Origin: Sphingomonadaceae bacterium
GTDB taxonomy: Bacteria > Pseudomonadota > Alphaproteobacteria > Sphingomonadales > Sphingomonadaceae
Reading direction: 5' to 3'
Length of the DNA stretch: 62,210 bases
Assembly (NCBI GenBank): GCA_947476425.1
Contig: CANJQJ010000014.1
Span: 1 to 62,210, forward strand
The position numbers and the translations under genes were made by a program. Positions 20,101-27,646 of the stretch are shown one piece after another. How positions within the stretch are numbered: the stretch's first letter is position 1; each line of letters begins with the position of its first letter. The notes below the pieces were generated by a model. That model did not search any database. It had not been told where the DNA came from and worked only from the letters and a program-made list of their open reading frames with translations.

Positions 20101-21332
20101 GGTGCCGGGGAGAGATTGCCGTGCCCCGCGATGCGGACGTTTTCGAAGCCGGTCGTGTCGAACGCGATGCTTGGCGCGGTCAGGACATAGTTGAAGGCGG
20201 CAGTCGAGAACGGCCCCTCAAGCCCCAGGTGGAGCTTGACGTCATGGCCCGTCATGTTGGGGAAAAGCGCCGGGGGCTTGCGCAAGTTAACATCGACGGT
20301 CGTCCCGACGAACGAACTGGTGGCGAGATCCAGCACACCCTTGCCATCGATCGCAAGCGCATCCGAATGAAGCGACAGGCGCGACGTGAGCCGTCGATCG
20401 GCAAGCGTGGCCGTAGCTTCGACGTTGATTTCGGGGCTGCTCAAGCGCTGAATCTTGCCCTGCGTGATCGGGGCAGGCGCAATTTTACCGGCGAGATGAT
20501 AGCGGCCCGAGCGAACGTCGAGCCCGAGATCCACCAGGCGATGTCCCGAGACATCGGCGCGGGCATGTCCCTTCCAGATCGTCCAGCTGCCTTCGCCGGC
20601 GACCTCTGCCGTTATCGGGCGCTTGGTGCCGAGCAGGGCTCCAACGACGCCATCCTTGGGCGCGGTGAGCCGCAGGTCGACATCGAAGCGATTATTATCG
20701 GGTTCGGAATCGAGCAGCAGGCGAAGGCGATCCTGCGCGGTGGATGCAGCTCCGAGACTGATCCGCGCGCGGCCGTGGGCGATGTCCGCGCTGCCCTCGA
20801 TGCTTGCAAGCTGGCGCTCTCCTGTGACCGCAGGCTCGACGCGAAGACGACGGACCGAGAGGCGATCGATGCGGATATCGAATTCGGGAAGGATGGCCTT
20901 GCGCTTCTGCTGCGAGGGGCGGAGCTTCGGCACGCGATAGAAGATCGCGATATCGGTCTTCAAGCTGCGGATATCGAGGCGATTGTCGAGCCAGCTGGTT
21001 GGTCGCCAATCTACCGCGAGTTCGGGCACTTCGAGGAACAGGCCCTGCGGATCGGACAGGCGGACGTCCCGCAAGGTCACTCGATTCCAGATCGAGCCAT
21101 CGATGCGGCCGATCCTGATCCTCAGCCCGGAAGCGGGGCGAAGCGCGGAGATTCGATCGGCGAGCAGGCGATGACCCGGGCTGGTATCGATCGCCCAGAG
21201 CCCGACCCCGACGACCAGGAAGAGAAAGAGCAGTCCGAGCCCAACCCAATGCCGAAGCTTCAGCGCAGCCGGCTTGAGCTTTTCGATCTCCTCCTCGGCG
21301 AGGGCTACGGTGTCAGTGAGGATATTCGCCAT
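17136..21332 (-). CDS. tamB: Translocation and assembly module TamB
   Basis: A 1398-residue AsmA/TamB-type protein that bridges the periplasm from inner to outer membrane and works with TamA in outer-membrane protein or lipid transport. One N-terminal membrane anchor is visible (residues ~30-50, WVGLGLLFLFLVVGVGLWAI). It is followed by a long series of short beta-strand repeats, and then the C-terminal DUF490 domain (GYEFAGRRFDLDRGTVRFLG; MPEDELLSRLLFGTSITNLS). Its start codon shares one base with the tamA stop (TGATG), so it is translated by coupling. Length is usual for alphaproteobacterial TamB. Confidence 0.95.
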   Translation of the reverse strand: MANILTDTVALAEEEIEKLKPAALKLRHWVGLGLLFLFLVVGVGLWAIDTSPGHRLLADRISALRPASGLRIRIGRIDGSIWNRVTLRDVRLSDPQGLFLEVPELAVDWRPTSWLDNRLDIRSLKTDIAIFYRVPKLRPSQQKRKAILPEFDIRIDRLSVRRLRVEPAVTGERQLASIEGSADIAHGRARISLGAASTAQDRLRLLLDSEPDNNRFDVDLRLTAPKDGVVGALLGTKRPITAEVAGEGSWTIWKGHARADVSGHRLVDLGLDVRSGRYHLAGKIAPAPITQGKIQRLSSPEINVEATATLADRRLTSRLSLHSDALAIDGKGVLDLATSSFVGTTVDVNLRKPPALFPNMTGHDVKLHLGLEGPFSTAAFNYVLTAPSIAFDTTGFENVRIAGHGNLSPAPVLVPLTARADRVTGVGDVAGGILRNLRVDGVVKITSKSLTGEGLKLNSDILKGKLALFVDLATGKFEIGISGSLTRYLIPGVGLVDVLSDLKVIPGAGGHGTHVEGRGHVWVRRFDNAFLRSLAEGLPEIETRLIRDRDGIVHFVDLRLNAPGIHLKGTGYRRRDGTFYFDGAGTQRRYGPLKLLLDGNISRPKLDIALAHPMGSLGLAGVRLQLNPIPQGFDWAAAGNSTLGPFDGNGRLLLQPGTPTLIAITRLDVSGTRATGGLRSDPGGFTGKIITAGGGIDGDVMFNPVGNIQRVETHLGFSRAFLAGTPDLHVRSGRLDGTFLLDPAGTSIEAHVRGLGLKRSSFLLGHVNADISMRGGTGHVSAKFAGSRGRSFDLQTEADITPDSLSLSGHGTIDRFPIQLQSPAKVTRTGDGWRLDQTSLTFAGGKAAFSGHIGGSATEIEASVDRMPLSVLDVVAPELGFGGYATGRLSYRLPRGGRLPVGDADLLIRGLTRSGLVLSSRPIDLALKAKLTETGAAARAIASSEGKVVGRAQARVSPLDADGTIFERLARAPLFAQLRYNGPADTIWRLTNVETIDISGPIAIAADAGGVLGNPRIRGSLKADNGRLESAITGTVIEKIHATGRFGGSVLELDDFSGTSRGGGTVSGKGRFDLASVNGFGMDLSIQADQARLLNRDDIAATVTGPLTIHSDGSGGLIKGDIKVLRGNFRLGQASVIEIPRLNVTENNRNDDQEDLAPKKPWRLDIKADARNQFAVTGLGLDSEWRASLDIGGTLDSLALSGRADLVRGGYEFAGRRFDLDRGTVRFLGQAPPDPVLDIVGSASVQGLNATLGVTGTGQKPEIRFSSVPAMPEDELLSRLLFGTSITNLSAPEALQLAAAVASLRGGGGGGLNPLNIVRRAAGLDRLRILPADITTGQKTSIAAGKYIGRRTYVELITDGQGYSATRVEFQITRWLSLLSSISTIGQQSVNVRVSKDY

Positions 21333-23344
21333 CAGAAGGCCTGACCGAGCGAGACATAGACCGCGACCAGGGATTCGCCGGCGCGGCGCTTGATAGGCGT
21401 GCCGACATCGAGGCGGATCGGACCGAAGCTGGTGTAATAGCGAGCGCCGAGGCCTGTACCAAAGCGCAGGCCTTTGAAGCTGGGCACCACGTCGGTGTAG
21501 ATGTTTCCGGCGTCGAGGAAGCTCACCACGCCGAAATTGCCGAAGCGGACGCGCGCTTCAAGTGCGAACTCCGAAATGCTGCGTCCGCCGATCGGATCGT
21601 TGTTTACGTCGCGCGGGCCGATGTCCTGATAACCAAAGCCGCGCACCGATCCGCCGCCGCCCGAATAATAGCGCCGCGACGGGGCGATCTGATCGCGATC
21701 CGCACCGACGATAGTGCCGACGCGCACCCTCCCCGCGATCACGATCCGATCGCCGAGCGGCTGGTAGGCGCTGGCGTCGATCTGGGCACGGACATAGGGC
21801 AGCGTGCCGTTGTTGAACGACAGTTCGGGCGAAACGCGACCGGAAAGCCTGAAACCACGGCTTGGATCGAGAAGGCTGTCCGAACCGTCATAGGCGAGCG
21901 TTCCGGGCAAGGATGCGACGTAGAATGTGCGGCGACGGGGCTGGCCGGTGCTGACGATCGTATCGCGTTCATCGGAAACGAGCAGCTCGGTGCCGACCGA
22001 CCAGGTCCATTTCTTCTGCCAGATGATGTTGGACTGGCGCTCCAGCCCGGCGCCGAGCGTGAAGCTGCGAGCGTCGTAGGCGACGCGCCGGACGTGGCTG
22101 AGTGCGATCTGGCCGGTGAGGACCTGGTCACGCTTGAGGAAGTTGCCACGGCGGAGCGATGCGCCGAGATATTGCTCCTGCGTGCCCGCAACCGCGCGGA
22201 AGGTGACGGCACCCTCGGGCGGCAGCATGTTGCGGTGAGTCCAGCTGACGGCGGCGCGGAAGCCTTCACCGGTGCCATAGCCAAGCTCGCCCGCGATGGT
22301 GCGCATCGGCGCCGGTTCGAGGCCGACCGAGATATCGACGACGCCCGGCTGGGCGGACGGCACCGGGGTGAGCTTGACCGAGGAGACCAGGCCGGTGGCG
22401 ATCAGCGCGCGGCGGAGATCGTCGATCTGGGCCGCGCTGTACACATCGCCGGGGTGGAAACGCGCCAGGCGCCGCATGTGCTTCGGGCCGAACAGCGGCT
22501 TGCCCTCGAGCGTGAAGCCGCCGAAATGTTCATAGCCGCCGGTATCGACATCGAGCGTGAGCTCGCCCGCCTGCGTGGCATGATCGACGACGACCTGCGG
22601 CTCGGCGACCTTCGAAAAGGGAAAACCGTTATCGAGCAGGCGGGTACGCAGCTTGTCGGTTGCGCCGAGCACCGCGCCGGCATTGACCGGATCGCCAGCA
22701 GCGACGGTGAAGGAGGCGCGCGCCGATGTCGCCTCGCCTTCGAGGCCGTTAACCTCGACCCGCGTGAAATGGAACAACGGGCCGGGATCGACGCGCAGCG
22801 CGACGGTGACGTGGGTATCGGCGACATCGACTCGCGCCACGACATTGACGGCGTAATAGCCCTCGGAACGGAGCAGTTCGCGCAACAGCTTCTCGTCCTC
22901 ACGCGCGCGGCGATTGATCTGCGCGACATTGGCGGTCTCGTTGCGACGCTGGCGAAGCACCGACAGCGCATCGAAGCGGATGCGAATCTGGGTGGAATCG
23001 ATATTCTCGAGGCCTTCGAGCGCGATGGCGTAGCGACGTTCAGCCTCGGCATCGACCATCGCCGGGCCGGGCGCAGCCTCGGGCGTAGGCGAAATCGCGC
23101 CGGTGGCGGGCGGTGGCGGTGGCGTTGCCGACTCGGGCGCCGGCGACGGAGCCTTGTCGAGCGCCTCCGGATCGGGCCAATCGATGCCGATATCGGGAAG
23201 CGGCGCCAGCGGCGAGGAAGGATCAAGCACCGGCCCCGAATCGACGGGCTGGGCGACCTGTGCGGCAAGCGGCGATGCCATTGCGCCAATGGCCACGGCG
23301 CACATCAGCAGAGACACGCATTGCCGCGAACCGGTTAACATCAT
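21332..23344 (-). CDS. tamA: TamA-type outer-membrane assembly protein
   Basis: An Omp85-family outer-membrane barrel of 670 residues. A signal peptide (CVSLLMCAVAIGAMASPLAA) is followed by a Pro/Ala-rich linker and about three POTRA domains (residues ~110-330; GYYAVNVVARVDVADTHVTV, FTRVEVNGLEGEATSA). The 16-stranded barrel ends AVYVSLGQAF with the C-terminal Phe needed for insertion. The barrel motif GGGGSVRGFGYQ, the VRGF loop of Omp85 proteins, is present. The first of two adjacent ATG codons is used as start; the ribosome site is weak (GGCAG), so a start a little further upstream is possible. It is translationally coupled to tamB. Confidence 0.93.
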   Translation of the reverse strand: MMLTGSRQCVSLLMCAVAIGAMASPLAAQVAQPVDSGPVLDPSSPLAPLPDIGIDWPDPEALDKAPSPAPESATPPPPPATGAISPTPEAAPGPAMVDAEAERRYAIALEGLENIDSTQIRIRFDALSVLRQRRNETANVAQINRRAREDEKLLRELLRSEGYYAVNVVARVDVADTHVTVALRVDPGPLFHFTRVEVNGLEGEATSARASFTVAAGDPVNAGAVLGATDKLRTRLLDNGFPFSKVAEPQVVVDHATQAGELTLDVDTGGYEHFGGFTLEGKPLFGPKHMRRLARFHPGDVYSAAQIDDLRRALIATGLVSSVKLTPVPSAQPGVVDISVGLEPAPMRTIAGELGYGTGEGFRAAVSWTHRNMLPPEGAVTFRAVAGTQEQYLGASLRRGNFLKRDQVLTGQIALSHVRRVAYDARSFTLGAGLERQSNIIWQKKWTWSVGTELLVSDERDTIVSTGQPRRRTFYVASLPGTLAYDGSDSLLDPSRGFRLSGRVSPELSFNNGTLPYVRAQIDASAYQPLGDRIVIAGRVRVGTIVGADRDQIAPSRRYYSGGGGSVRGFGYQDIGPRDVNNDPIGGRSISEFALEARVRFGNFGVVSFLDAGNIYTDVVPSFKGLRFGTGLGARYYTSFGPIRLDVGTPIKRRAGESLVAVYVSLGQAF

Positions 23345-23439
23345 CTGCCGTTGGTAGCCGCAGCGGCCCGTCCTCGCCAGCACACAATCGTCGTGGCGCC
23401 GACGGATGAGCCGAAAAAGGCGATAAAATCAGCCGGGGA

Positions 23440-23703
23440 TCAGTGAACCGTGCCAATGACCTCGTCGCAGATCAGCACGGGAATCCACCGCTCGATCTGG
23501 CGCCATCGCGCAAAATGGACGTAATTGCCGCGCTCGCGACACTGCGAGGCCCGGGTCGCGGCCTCGATATCGGCTGCCGATCCAAAGATCGCGATCAACT
23601 GCGTCGCAGCTTCGTAAATGTCCCGATCGGCGACCGGAAACGACCATTCTTCATGATTATCGAACAATATCTGCCCCATCCGGGATTGATCCCTGCCCAC
23701 CAT
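23440..23703 (-). CDS. Small conserved protein (DUF6961-like)
   Basis: An 87-residue soluble protein. The segment DIYEAATQLIAIFGSAADIEAATRASQCRERGNYVHFARWRQIERWI has the pattern of the short sphingomonad DUF6961-type proteins: a helix, Ala-rich middle, and a W-x-R-I-type end. Function is unknown. The ATG at 23703 or the second ATG eight codons in (MGQILFDNHEEW) could be the start; neither has a strong ribosome site. It lies 95 bases upstream of tamA on the same strand and might be co-transcribed. Confidence 0.55.
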   Translation of the reverse strand: MVGRDQSRMGQILFDNHEEWSFPVADRDIYEAATQLIAIFGSAADIEAATRASQCRERGNYVHFARWRQIERWIPVLICDEVIGTVH

Positions 23704-23848
23704 ACTCAAGTTGCATGCCAAAAGCCAAAATGACGGCAAACTGCCATTTGCGATGCTTGACGAGACGTTAGCCAAGTCCCGCTGCGGGACAGGCAGGCCA
23801 GATCGATCGGCACTGGCGTCCCGATGCGGGCTTTGGCATGGGTGGCGA

Positions 23849-24034
23849 ATGAACAACACACCCGAAAAACCCGGCCCCAAGGCCGGCGGCGCCCTGATCG
23901 CAATCTTCACCCTGTTGGGTGCGGTCGGCGGGGTGATATTTGGCCAGCCGTCGATCGGGCTGCTCGCCGGGTTCGGCTTTGGATGCGCGCTGGCGATAGT
24001 GGTGTGGCTGCGGGATCGTTCCGCTTCCTCTTGA
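23849..24034 (+). CDS. Small two-helix membrane protein
   Basis: A 61-residue protein with a short Pro/Lys-rich cytoplasmic start and two adjacent membrane helices (GGALIAIFTLLGAVGGVIF and SIGLLAGFGFGCALAIVVWL), ending in a charged tail RDRSASS. GGTGGCGA lies just before the ATG. Function is unknown. It runs toward the S24 repressor gene, with a paired-hairpin repeat in between. Confidence 0.6.
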   Translation: MNNTPEKPGPKAGGALIAIFTLLGAVGGVIFGQPSIGLLAGFGFGCALAIVVWLRDRSASS

Positions 24035-24080
24035 GCTGGGGGCGGAGACGCTGTCTTCTCCGCCGACTCGAGGTCTCACC

Positions 24081-24171
24081 GTCATCCCGACGAAAGTCGG
24101 GATCCGTGGGACCCACAGGTCTCCGATCGAAGGAACTCCGTAACGTGGATCCCGGCGTCCGCCGGGATGAC
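24081..24171. repeat. Paired-hairpin intergenic repeat (family A)
   Basis: The left arm starts GTCATCCCGACGAAAGTCGG and is itself a hairpin (CCCGAC/GTCGGG). The right arm ends CGTCCGCCGGGATGAC and is a second hairpin (CCCGGC/GCCGGG). The two outer ends are inverted copies of each other, with GTGGGACCCAC forming a small central stem. It lies between the convergent small membrane protein and S24 genes. Confidence 0.85.
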
Positions 24172-24192
24172 GAATCACGTCAGAAACAAGCC

Positions 24193-24888
24193 CTAGCTGA
24201 TCCGGCGGCCTGCCCAGACGACCCGGCCGATGACAGTGACGGTTTCGGGATCGCAGCCGGCCCAGGTCGGATAGGCGGTGTTGTCGCTGCGGACGTCGAA
24301 GCCGCCGCCCTTGGGATTCATCGCGATTCGCTTGACGTTGAGCATGTCGTCGATCCGCAGGACGTAGATGCCGTCGCGGAGGCGTTCGGCTGAATCGTTG
24401 CGATCGACGAGAATGTCGTCGCCGTCGGACAGGGTGGGCGTCATCGAATCGCCCTTCACCTGGATCACCGACAAGCCGGTGGGGCTACCGCCGGAAAGCT
24501 CGCGAAGCCAATCGCCCCGAAAGGCGATTCGCGCGCTGACTCGCTCGTCGACGGTGACCGCGCCGTGCCCGGCAGAAGCATGGGCGTTGATGAAAGGCAC
24601 CTGGACGAGATCCGAACCGTGCCGCGCCGCGCTGAGCGCCTTCGCGCCGACGATCTTGAGCGTTTCATCGGGTGGCCCGCCAAGCATCTGCTCCGGAACG
24701 CCGAAATAACGCGCGAGCGTTCGTCGATCGGTTTCGTCCAGCTTGCGAGGCACGCCTCGCTTGATGAACTGCTGGATGTAGGCCGAGTTGCGGCCGAGCA
24801 TGCGCGACAATGAGGCATAATCCTCACCTCGCTCACGAATGAGCTGATCCAAAGCAGCCCGCGGGTCGTTTTTGTCCGAAATTGCCAT
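24193..24888 (-). CDS. CI/LexA-like S24 repressor
   Basis: A 231-residue regulator with an N-terminal helix-turn-helix (residues ~22-48, DYASLSRMLGRNSAYIQQFI) and a C-terminal S24 self-cleaving peptidase domain. The catalytic pair is visible as Ser148 in VKGDSMTPTL and Lys186 in LNVKRIAM. An Ala106-Gly107 bond in HASAGHG fits the usual autocleavage site. By family knowledge such proteins repress target genes until RecA-ssDNA triggers cleavage. It faces two small genes across 100 bases that contain two TAGG-N6-CCTA palindromes, one 17 bases before its own start codon, so self-repression is likely. No SOS link can be shown from sequence alone. Confidence 0.9.
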   Translation of the reverse strand: MAISDKNDPRAALDQLIRERGEDYASLSRMLGRNSAYIQQFIKRGVPRKLDETDRRTLARYFGVPEQMLGGPPDETLKIVGAKALSAARHGSDLVQVPFINAHASAGHGAVTVDERVSARIAFRGDWLRELSGGSPTGLSVIQVKGDSMTPTLSDGDDILVDRNDSAERLRDGIYVLRIDDMLNVKRIAMNPKGGGFDVRSDNTAYPTWAGCDPETVTVIGRVVWAGRRIS

Positions 24889-24904
24889 AACAGGACGTTA
24901 ACAA

Positions 24905-24918
24905 TAGGAAAGCCCCTA
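24905..24918. promoter_or_regulatory. Putative repressor operator 1, TAGG-N6-CCTA
   Basis: TAGGAAAGCCCCTA is an inverted repeat with 4-base arms and a 6-base centre. It sits 17 bases before the start codon of the S24 repressor, in its promoter or leader. Its form is the same as that of the palindrome at 24941-24954, with centres 36 bases apart; a single TAGG half-site lies between them at 24925. These are the natural candidates for binding by the adjacent repressor. Confidence 0.5.
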
Positions 24919-24940
24919 GACAAGTAGGAAAATTTGTGGC

Positions 24941-24954
24941 TAGGTAATATCCTA
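24941..24954. promoter_or_regulatory. Putative repressor operator 2, TAGG-N6-CCTA
   Basis: TAGGTAATATCCTA has the same TAGG-N6-CCTA form as operator 1. Its centre TAATAT could also serve as a -10 element for the rightward small genes, whose first ATG is 35 bases further on. A repressor bound here would cover that promoter. Confidence 0.5.
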
Positions 24955-24988
24955 TGAGTGAGGCTGATCCTCACACGGAGGGATGGAA

Positions 24989-25174
24989 ATGGGCCTGATC
25001 TGGACAATTGAGACGTATTTACGTCGAACGGGAACAACCCCTACCCGCTTCGGTCGCGACGCTTTGGGCGATCCCCGATTCGTCCGCGACCTGAAAAACG
25101 GGCGTGAACCACGAGTCGCTACCGAGTCGCGGGTGCGAGCGTTCATCGCGACTCATCATCAGGAGCAATTGTGA
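24989..25174 (+). CDS. Small HTH-like protein, Cro position
   Basis: A 61-residue basic protein, TIETYLRRTGTTPTRFGRDA followed by DPRFVRDLKNGREPRVATESRVRAFI. The helix-turn-helix-like pattern (TPTRFGRDALGDPRFVRDL) and Arg content suggest DNA binding, similar to short predicted DNA-binding proteins common in sphingomonads. The second of two nearby ATG codons is chosen because GGAGGG is 6 bases upstream of it, while it touches the first. The gene lies opposite the S24 repressor, the place Cro holds in phage switches. The stop overlaps the next start (TGATG). Confidence 0.65.
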   Translation: MGLIWTIETYLRRTGTTPTRFGRDALGDPRFVRDLKNGREPRVATESRVRAFIATHHQEQL

Positions 25175-25473
25175 TGGGAGCCCGTCACGATTCGCCCCAT
25201 GCGGCACTGGCGAACGCGTTGGCCACCATTACGAACGGCAAGATCCTGCGATCGCGAGAGACAAGCTGGGCAAGCGCGAGCTTCACCGGGATCCGGCACC
25301 GGTTCGTGATCGACCTCGACGGGGATGCCCGAGCTGACGTGGTGACTGGTATCGGTGAGCGGGAATTCGACCTTCCCGGGCATATCGTCGCGGATATCCT
25401 GCTCGTCGAACGCGAGCAGCAGGATCGGGCATGCCGGCTTACGACCGATGCGTTGACCGTGGAGGACCGCTGA
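25174..25473 (+). CDS. Conserved hypothetical protein
   Basis: A 99-residue soluble protein with no recognised family. It has an Ala-rich N-terminal helix, a beta-strand pair (FTGIRHRFVIDLDGDARADVVTGI) and an acidic helix (DLPGHIVADILLVEREQQ). AGGAG lies 9 bases before the ATG, which overlaps the previous stop, so it is translated together with the small HTH-like protein. The pair is probably one operon controlled from the TAGG-N6-CCTA region. Confidence 0.6.
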   Translation: MGARHDSPHAALANALATITNGKILRSRETSWASASFTGIRHRFVIDLDGDARADVVTGIGEREFDLPGHIVADILLVEREQQDRACRLTTDALTVEDR

Positions 25474-25491
25474 AATGCGCGCAGTTTGCGA

Positions 25492-26214
25492 TCAGCGAGC
25501 GGACGCCAGGCGGCGAAGCTCCTCGAGCGTGTCGCGCAGATGCGCCTTCTTTCCTGCGGAGCGCGGTGGCCTACCGACCGGGATGCCATTCCGGGCGCGG
25601 GTATCGAGTCCGTTTTCGAGGCGGATCATGAGGCCCGACACGGTATCGTCGGCGACGAGAATGACGGCCTTATCCGCAGACATCGGTTCGGTCGGTTCGA
25701 GTATCGCATCGATGACGGGGATTTCCGTCGGAACGGGCGAAACATTCTTCATCGGCACCGCCTCGCCACGCAGCGTGGCAAGATCGACGAAGGTCGGCTC
25801 GATGTCCTCCACGGGCTCGGGCGCCATGTTTTCGGCTTTCGGGGCCTCGGGCTCCGGAAAGAAGATCACCTGGCCTTCGGGAAATGGCGAGAGTGCCACG
25901 GTGCGAGGGGCGGGTTCCTCGATGGACGGCTGTCCGAACTCGTCATTGGCGAAGATCGGGCGGGTCGGGGACCATTGGCCGGCCTGGCTTGATCGTTCGG
26001 CAGGGAGCAGGAAGGCTGCGGTGGCGAAACCGGAAACGAGGCCGACACAGCTCGCGACCAAGCCCTGCCCGGCCGATCCGAAGGACAGTGCCTCGAACAG
26101 CTCGGATGGTATGGCGAGCACGAAGAACGCCACGGCACAGGCCATGAGCACGCCCATCGTCCCGGCAAGGATGTTGCCGGCTCGACGCCCCAGAAAGCTT
26201 CGCTTCGCTATCAC
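25492..26214 (-). CDS. Two-helix membrane protein with Pro/Glu-rich tail
   Basis: A 240-residue protein of unknown function. A basic N-terminus is followed by two membrane helices (ILAGTMGVLMACAVAFFVLAI and LVASCVGLVSGFATAAFLL). The rest is an acidic, Pro/Glu-rich, low-complexity stretch ending in a basic helix (KKAHLRDTLEELRRLASAR). The start overlaps the stop of the upstream glycosyltransferase by 4 bases, so it belongs to that polysaccharide-related unit. It may tether or regulate an export complex, but nothing in it shows this directly. Confidence 0.65.
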   Translation of the reverse strand: MIAKRSFLGRRAGNILAGTMGVLMACAVAFFVLAIPSELFEALSFGSAGQGLVASCVGLVSGFATAAFLLPAERSSQAGQWSPTRPIFANDEFGQPSIEEPAPRTVALSPFPEGQVIFFPEPEAPKAENMAPEPVEDIEPTFVDLATLRGEAVPMKNVSPVPTEIPVIDAILEPTEPMSADKAVILVADDTVSGLMIRLENGLDTRARNGIPVGRPPRSAGKKAHLRDTLEELRRLASAR

Positions 26215-27413
26215 GACCGTCCCTCCATCAAGCTTTTGTAGACCGGTTCATACCGGGAAACATTTGAGGACCAGTTACGATCATGCTCGACAAACGCCCG
26301 TGCGACCTCGCGTCGATGTTCCCAGCCGTCGCGATCCGCGAACATGCCGGCAAGCGCCAGCGCCATTCCAGCTGGATCGTCGGGCGGGAACAGCGTGCCG
26401 GTGACGCCATCCTCGATCAGCTCGCGATGACCACCAACGTCGGATGCTGCGACCAGCCGTCGCTGCGCCATCGCTTCGAGCGGCTTGAGCGGCGTGACGA
26501 GATCGGTGAGCCGCATCGCCTTGCGCGGATAAGCGAGGATGTCGATGAGGCTGTAATAGCGTTCGACCTGATCGTGCGGCACGCGGCCAACGAAATGGAT
26601 CCGGTCGGCGGCGGGCGATGCGGCGGCCTGGTAGCGCAACGCGGCTTCCATTGGCCCGCCCCCGACCAGCAGGAGATGGGCGTCGGAACATTTTCCGGCG
26701 AGAAGAGGCATGGCGGCGATGAGATCGTCGAGCCCTTCATAATCGTAGAAGGAGCCGATGAAACCGACGACATCCTTGCCGACGAGGCCGAGCTCGGCGG
26801 CGAGCGCGGTATCGGGTGGCGGCGGATCGCCGAACATGTGGAGATCCACGCCGTTGGGCGAGACCATCACCTTGGCGGGCGGAACGCCGCGAGCGGCAAG
26901 ATCGGTCCGAAGCCCAGCGCAGATCACCGCCACGGCATCGGCACGGCGGACGACATGGGTTTCGAGTGCTCGGGTGAGCCGATAGCGCAGGTCACCCTCG
27001 CGTCCCGTGCCGTTGCCGACGGCGGCATCTTCCCAGAAGGCCCGGATCTCGTAGAGCAGTGGCAGGCCGTGGCGACGAGCGGCGCCAAGCGCCGCAAGTC
27101 CGTTGAGCGAGGGCGAATGGGCGTGGAGGATATCCGGGCACCATTCGACGATCGCGGCGTCGAGCCGGGCGCCGAGGCTCCGCACCTCGCGCCATTCGCG
27201 CAGCGGCGTTGGCGCCGGCGCGGGAACGACCGAGCGGTAGAAGGTCAGGCCATCGACCGTCTCGGGATCGGGCGCTGGCTTGTTGTAGCGCGGGCCAGTG
27301 ACACCAGCCACCGACCAGCCGCGCTCGATCTGCGCCTTCAGAATCGCACGGGTGCGGAAAGTATAACCGCTGTGCAACGGCAGGCTGTGATCAAGGATGT
27401 GCAAGATACGCAT
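26211..27413 (-). CDS. Exosortase-A-associated family 4 glycosyltransferase
   Basis: A 400-residue GT-B glycosyltransferase. The opening MRILHILDHSLPLHSGYTFR and the segment GYTFRTRAILKAQ are characteristic of the PEP-CTERM/exosortase-A-associated group (TIGR04063). The C-terminal GT4 nucleotide-sugar region is visible (VGFIGSFYDYEGLDDLI; ELIEDGVTGTLFPPDDP). It should transfer a sugar to a lipid-linked exopolysaccharide intermediate at the cytoplasmic membrane. The ATG of MRILHI is preferred to an upstream GTG. It is divergent from the O-ligase gene, and the two are the only exosortase-linked genes seen here; exosortase itself is not in the window. Confidence 0.9.
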   Translation of the reverse strand: MRILHILDHSLPLHSGYTFRTRAILKAQIERGWSVAGVTGPRYNKPAPDPETVDGLTFYRSVVPAPAPTPLREWREVRSLGARLDAAIVEWCPDILHAHSPSLNGLAALGAARRHGLPLLYEIRAFWEDAAVGNGTGREGDLRYRLTRALETHVVRRADAVAVICAGLRTDLAARGVPPAKVMVSPNGVDLHMFGDPPPPDTALAAELGLVGKDVVGFIGSFYDYEGLDDLIAAMPLLAGKCSDAHLLLVGGGPMEAALRYQAAASPAADRIHFVGRVPHDQVERYYSLIDILAYPRKAMRLTDLVTPLKPLEAMAQRRLVAASDVGGHRELIEDGVTGTLFPPDDPAGMALALAGMFADRDGWEHRREVARAFVEHDRNWSSNVSRYEPVYKSLMEGRS

Positions 27414-27547
27414 GAAGGCCACATGCCACAGCGATGTTTAACGTCGCATCAACTTGCCCGGGTATATGGGATGTTCATGTCGAAAAATCTGATCCCGACC
27501 CGGATATCGGAACGACGCGACTGGTTCACACTTTCGGGGCGCCCCGC

Positions 27548-27646
27548 ATGATCGATCTGCTTTCGCTGGCATTGACCCACGCCCTGCTGCTGCTTGCGGC
27601 ATGGCGACTCATTACGCGTCCTGAACTGGATGACGAAAATGCGTGA
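27548..27646 (+). CDS. Possible 32-residue membrane peptide before the O-ligase
   Basis: Reads MIDLLSLALTHALLLLAAW then RLITRPELDDENA: one hydrophobic helix with an Arg/Asp/Glu tail, as in small single-span membrane proteins. Its TGA lies 5 bases inside the next gene (ATGCGTGA), which suggests translational coupling. The ribosome site is poor, since the start follows a CGGGGCGCCCCG palindrome. A longer in-frame version from 27434 looks random. Coding is plausible but not certain. Confidence 0.4.
   Translation: MIDLLSLALTHALLLLAAWRLITRPELDDENA

Noticed and set aside
18003-21344. A 1113-codon open frame antisense to tamB
   Set aside because: It is a by-product of the GC-rich codon use of tamB: residues are rich in Arg, Asp and Ala with no domain, and tamB itself is well supported.
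24193-25473. Prophage remnant around the S24 repressor
   Set aside because: No integrase, attachment-site duplication, or structural or lysis gene is present, and base composition does not differ from the surroundings.
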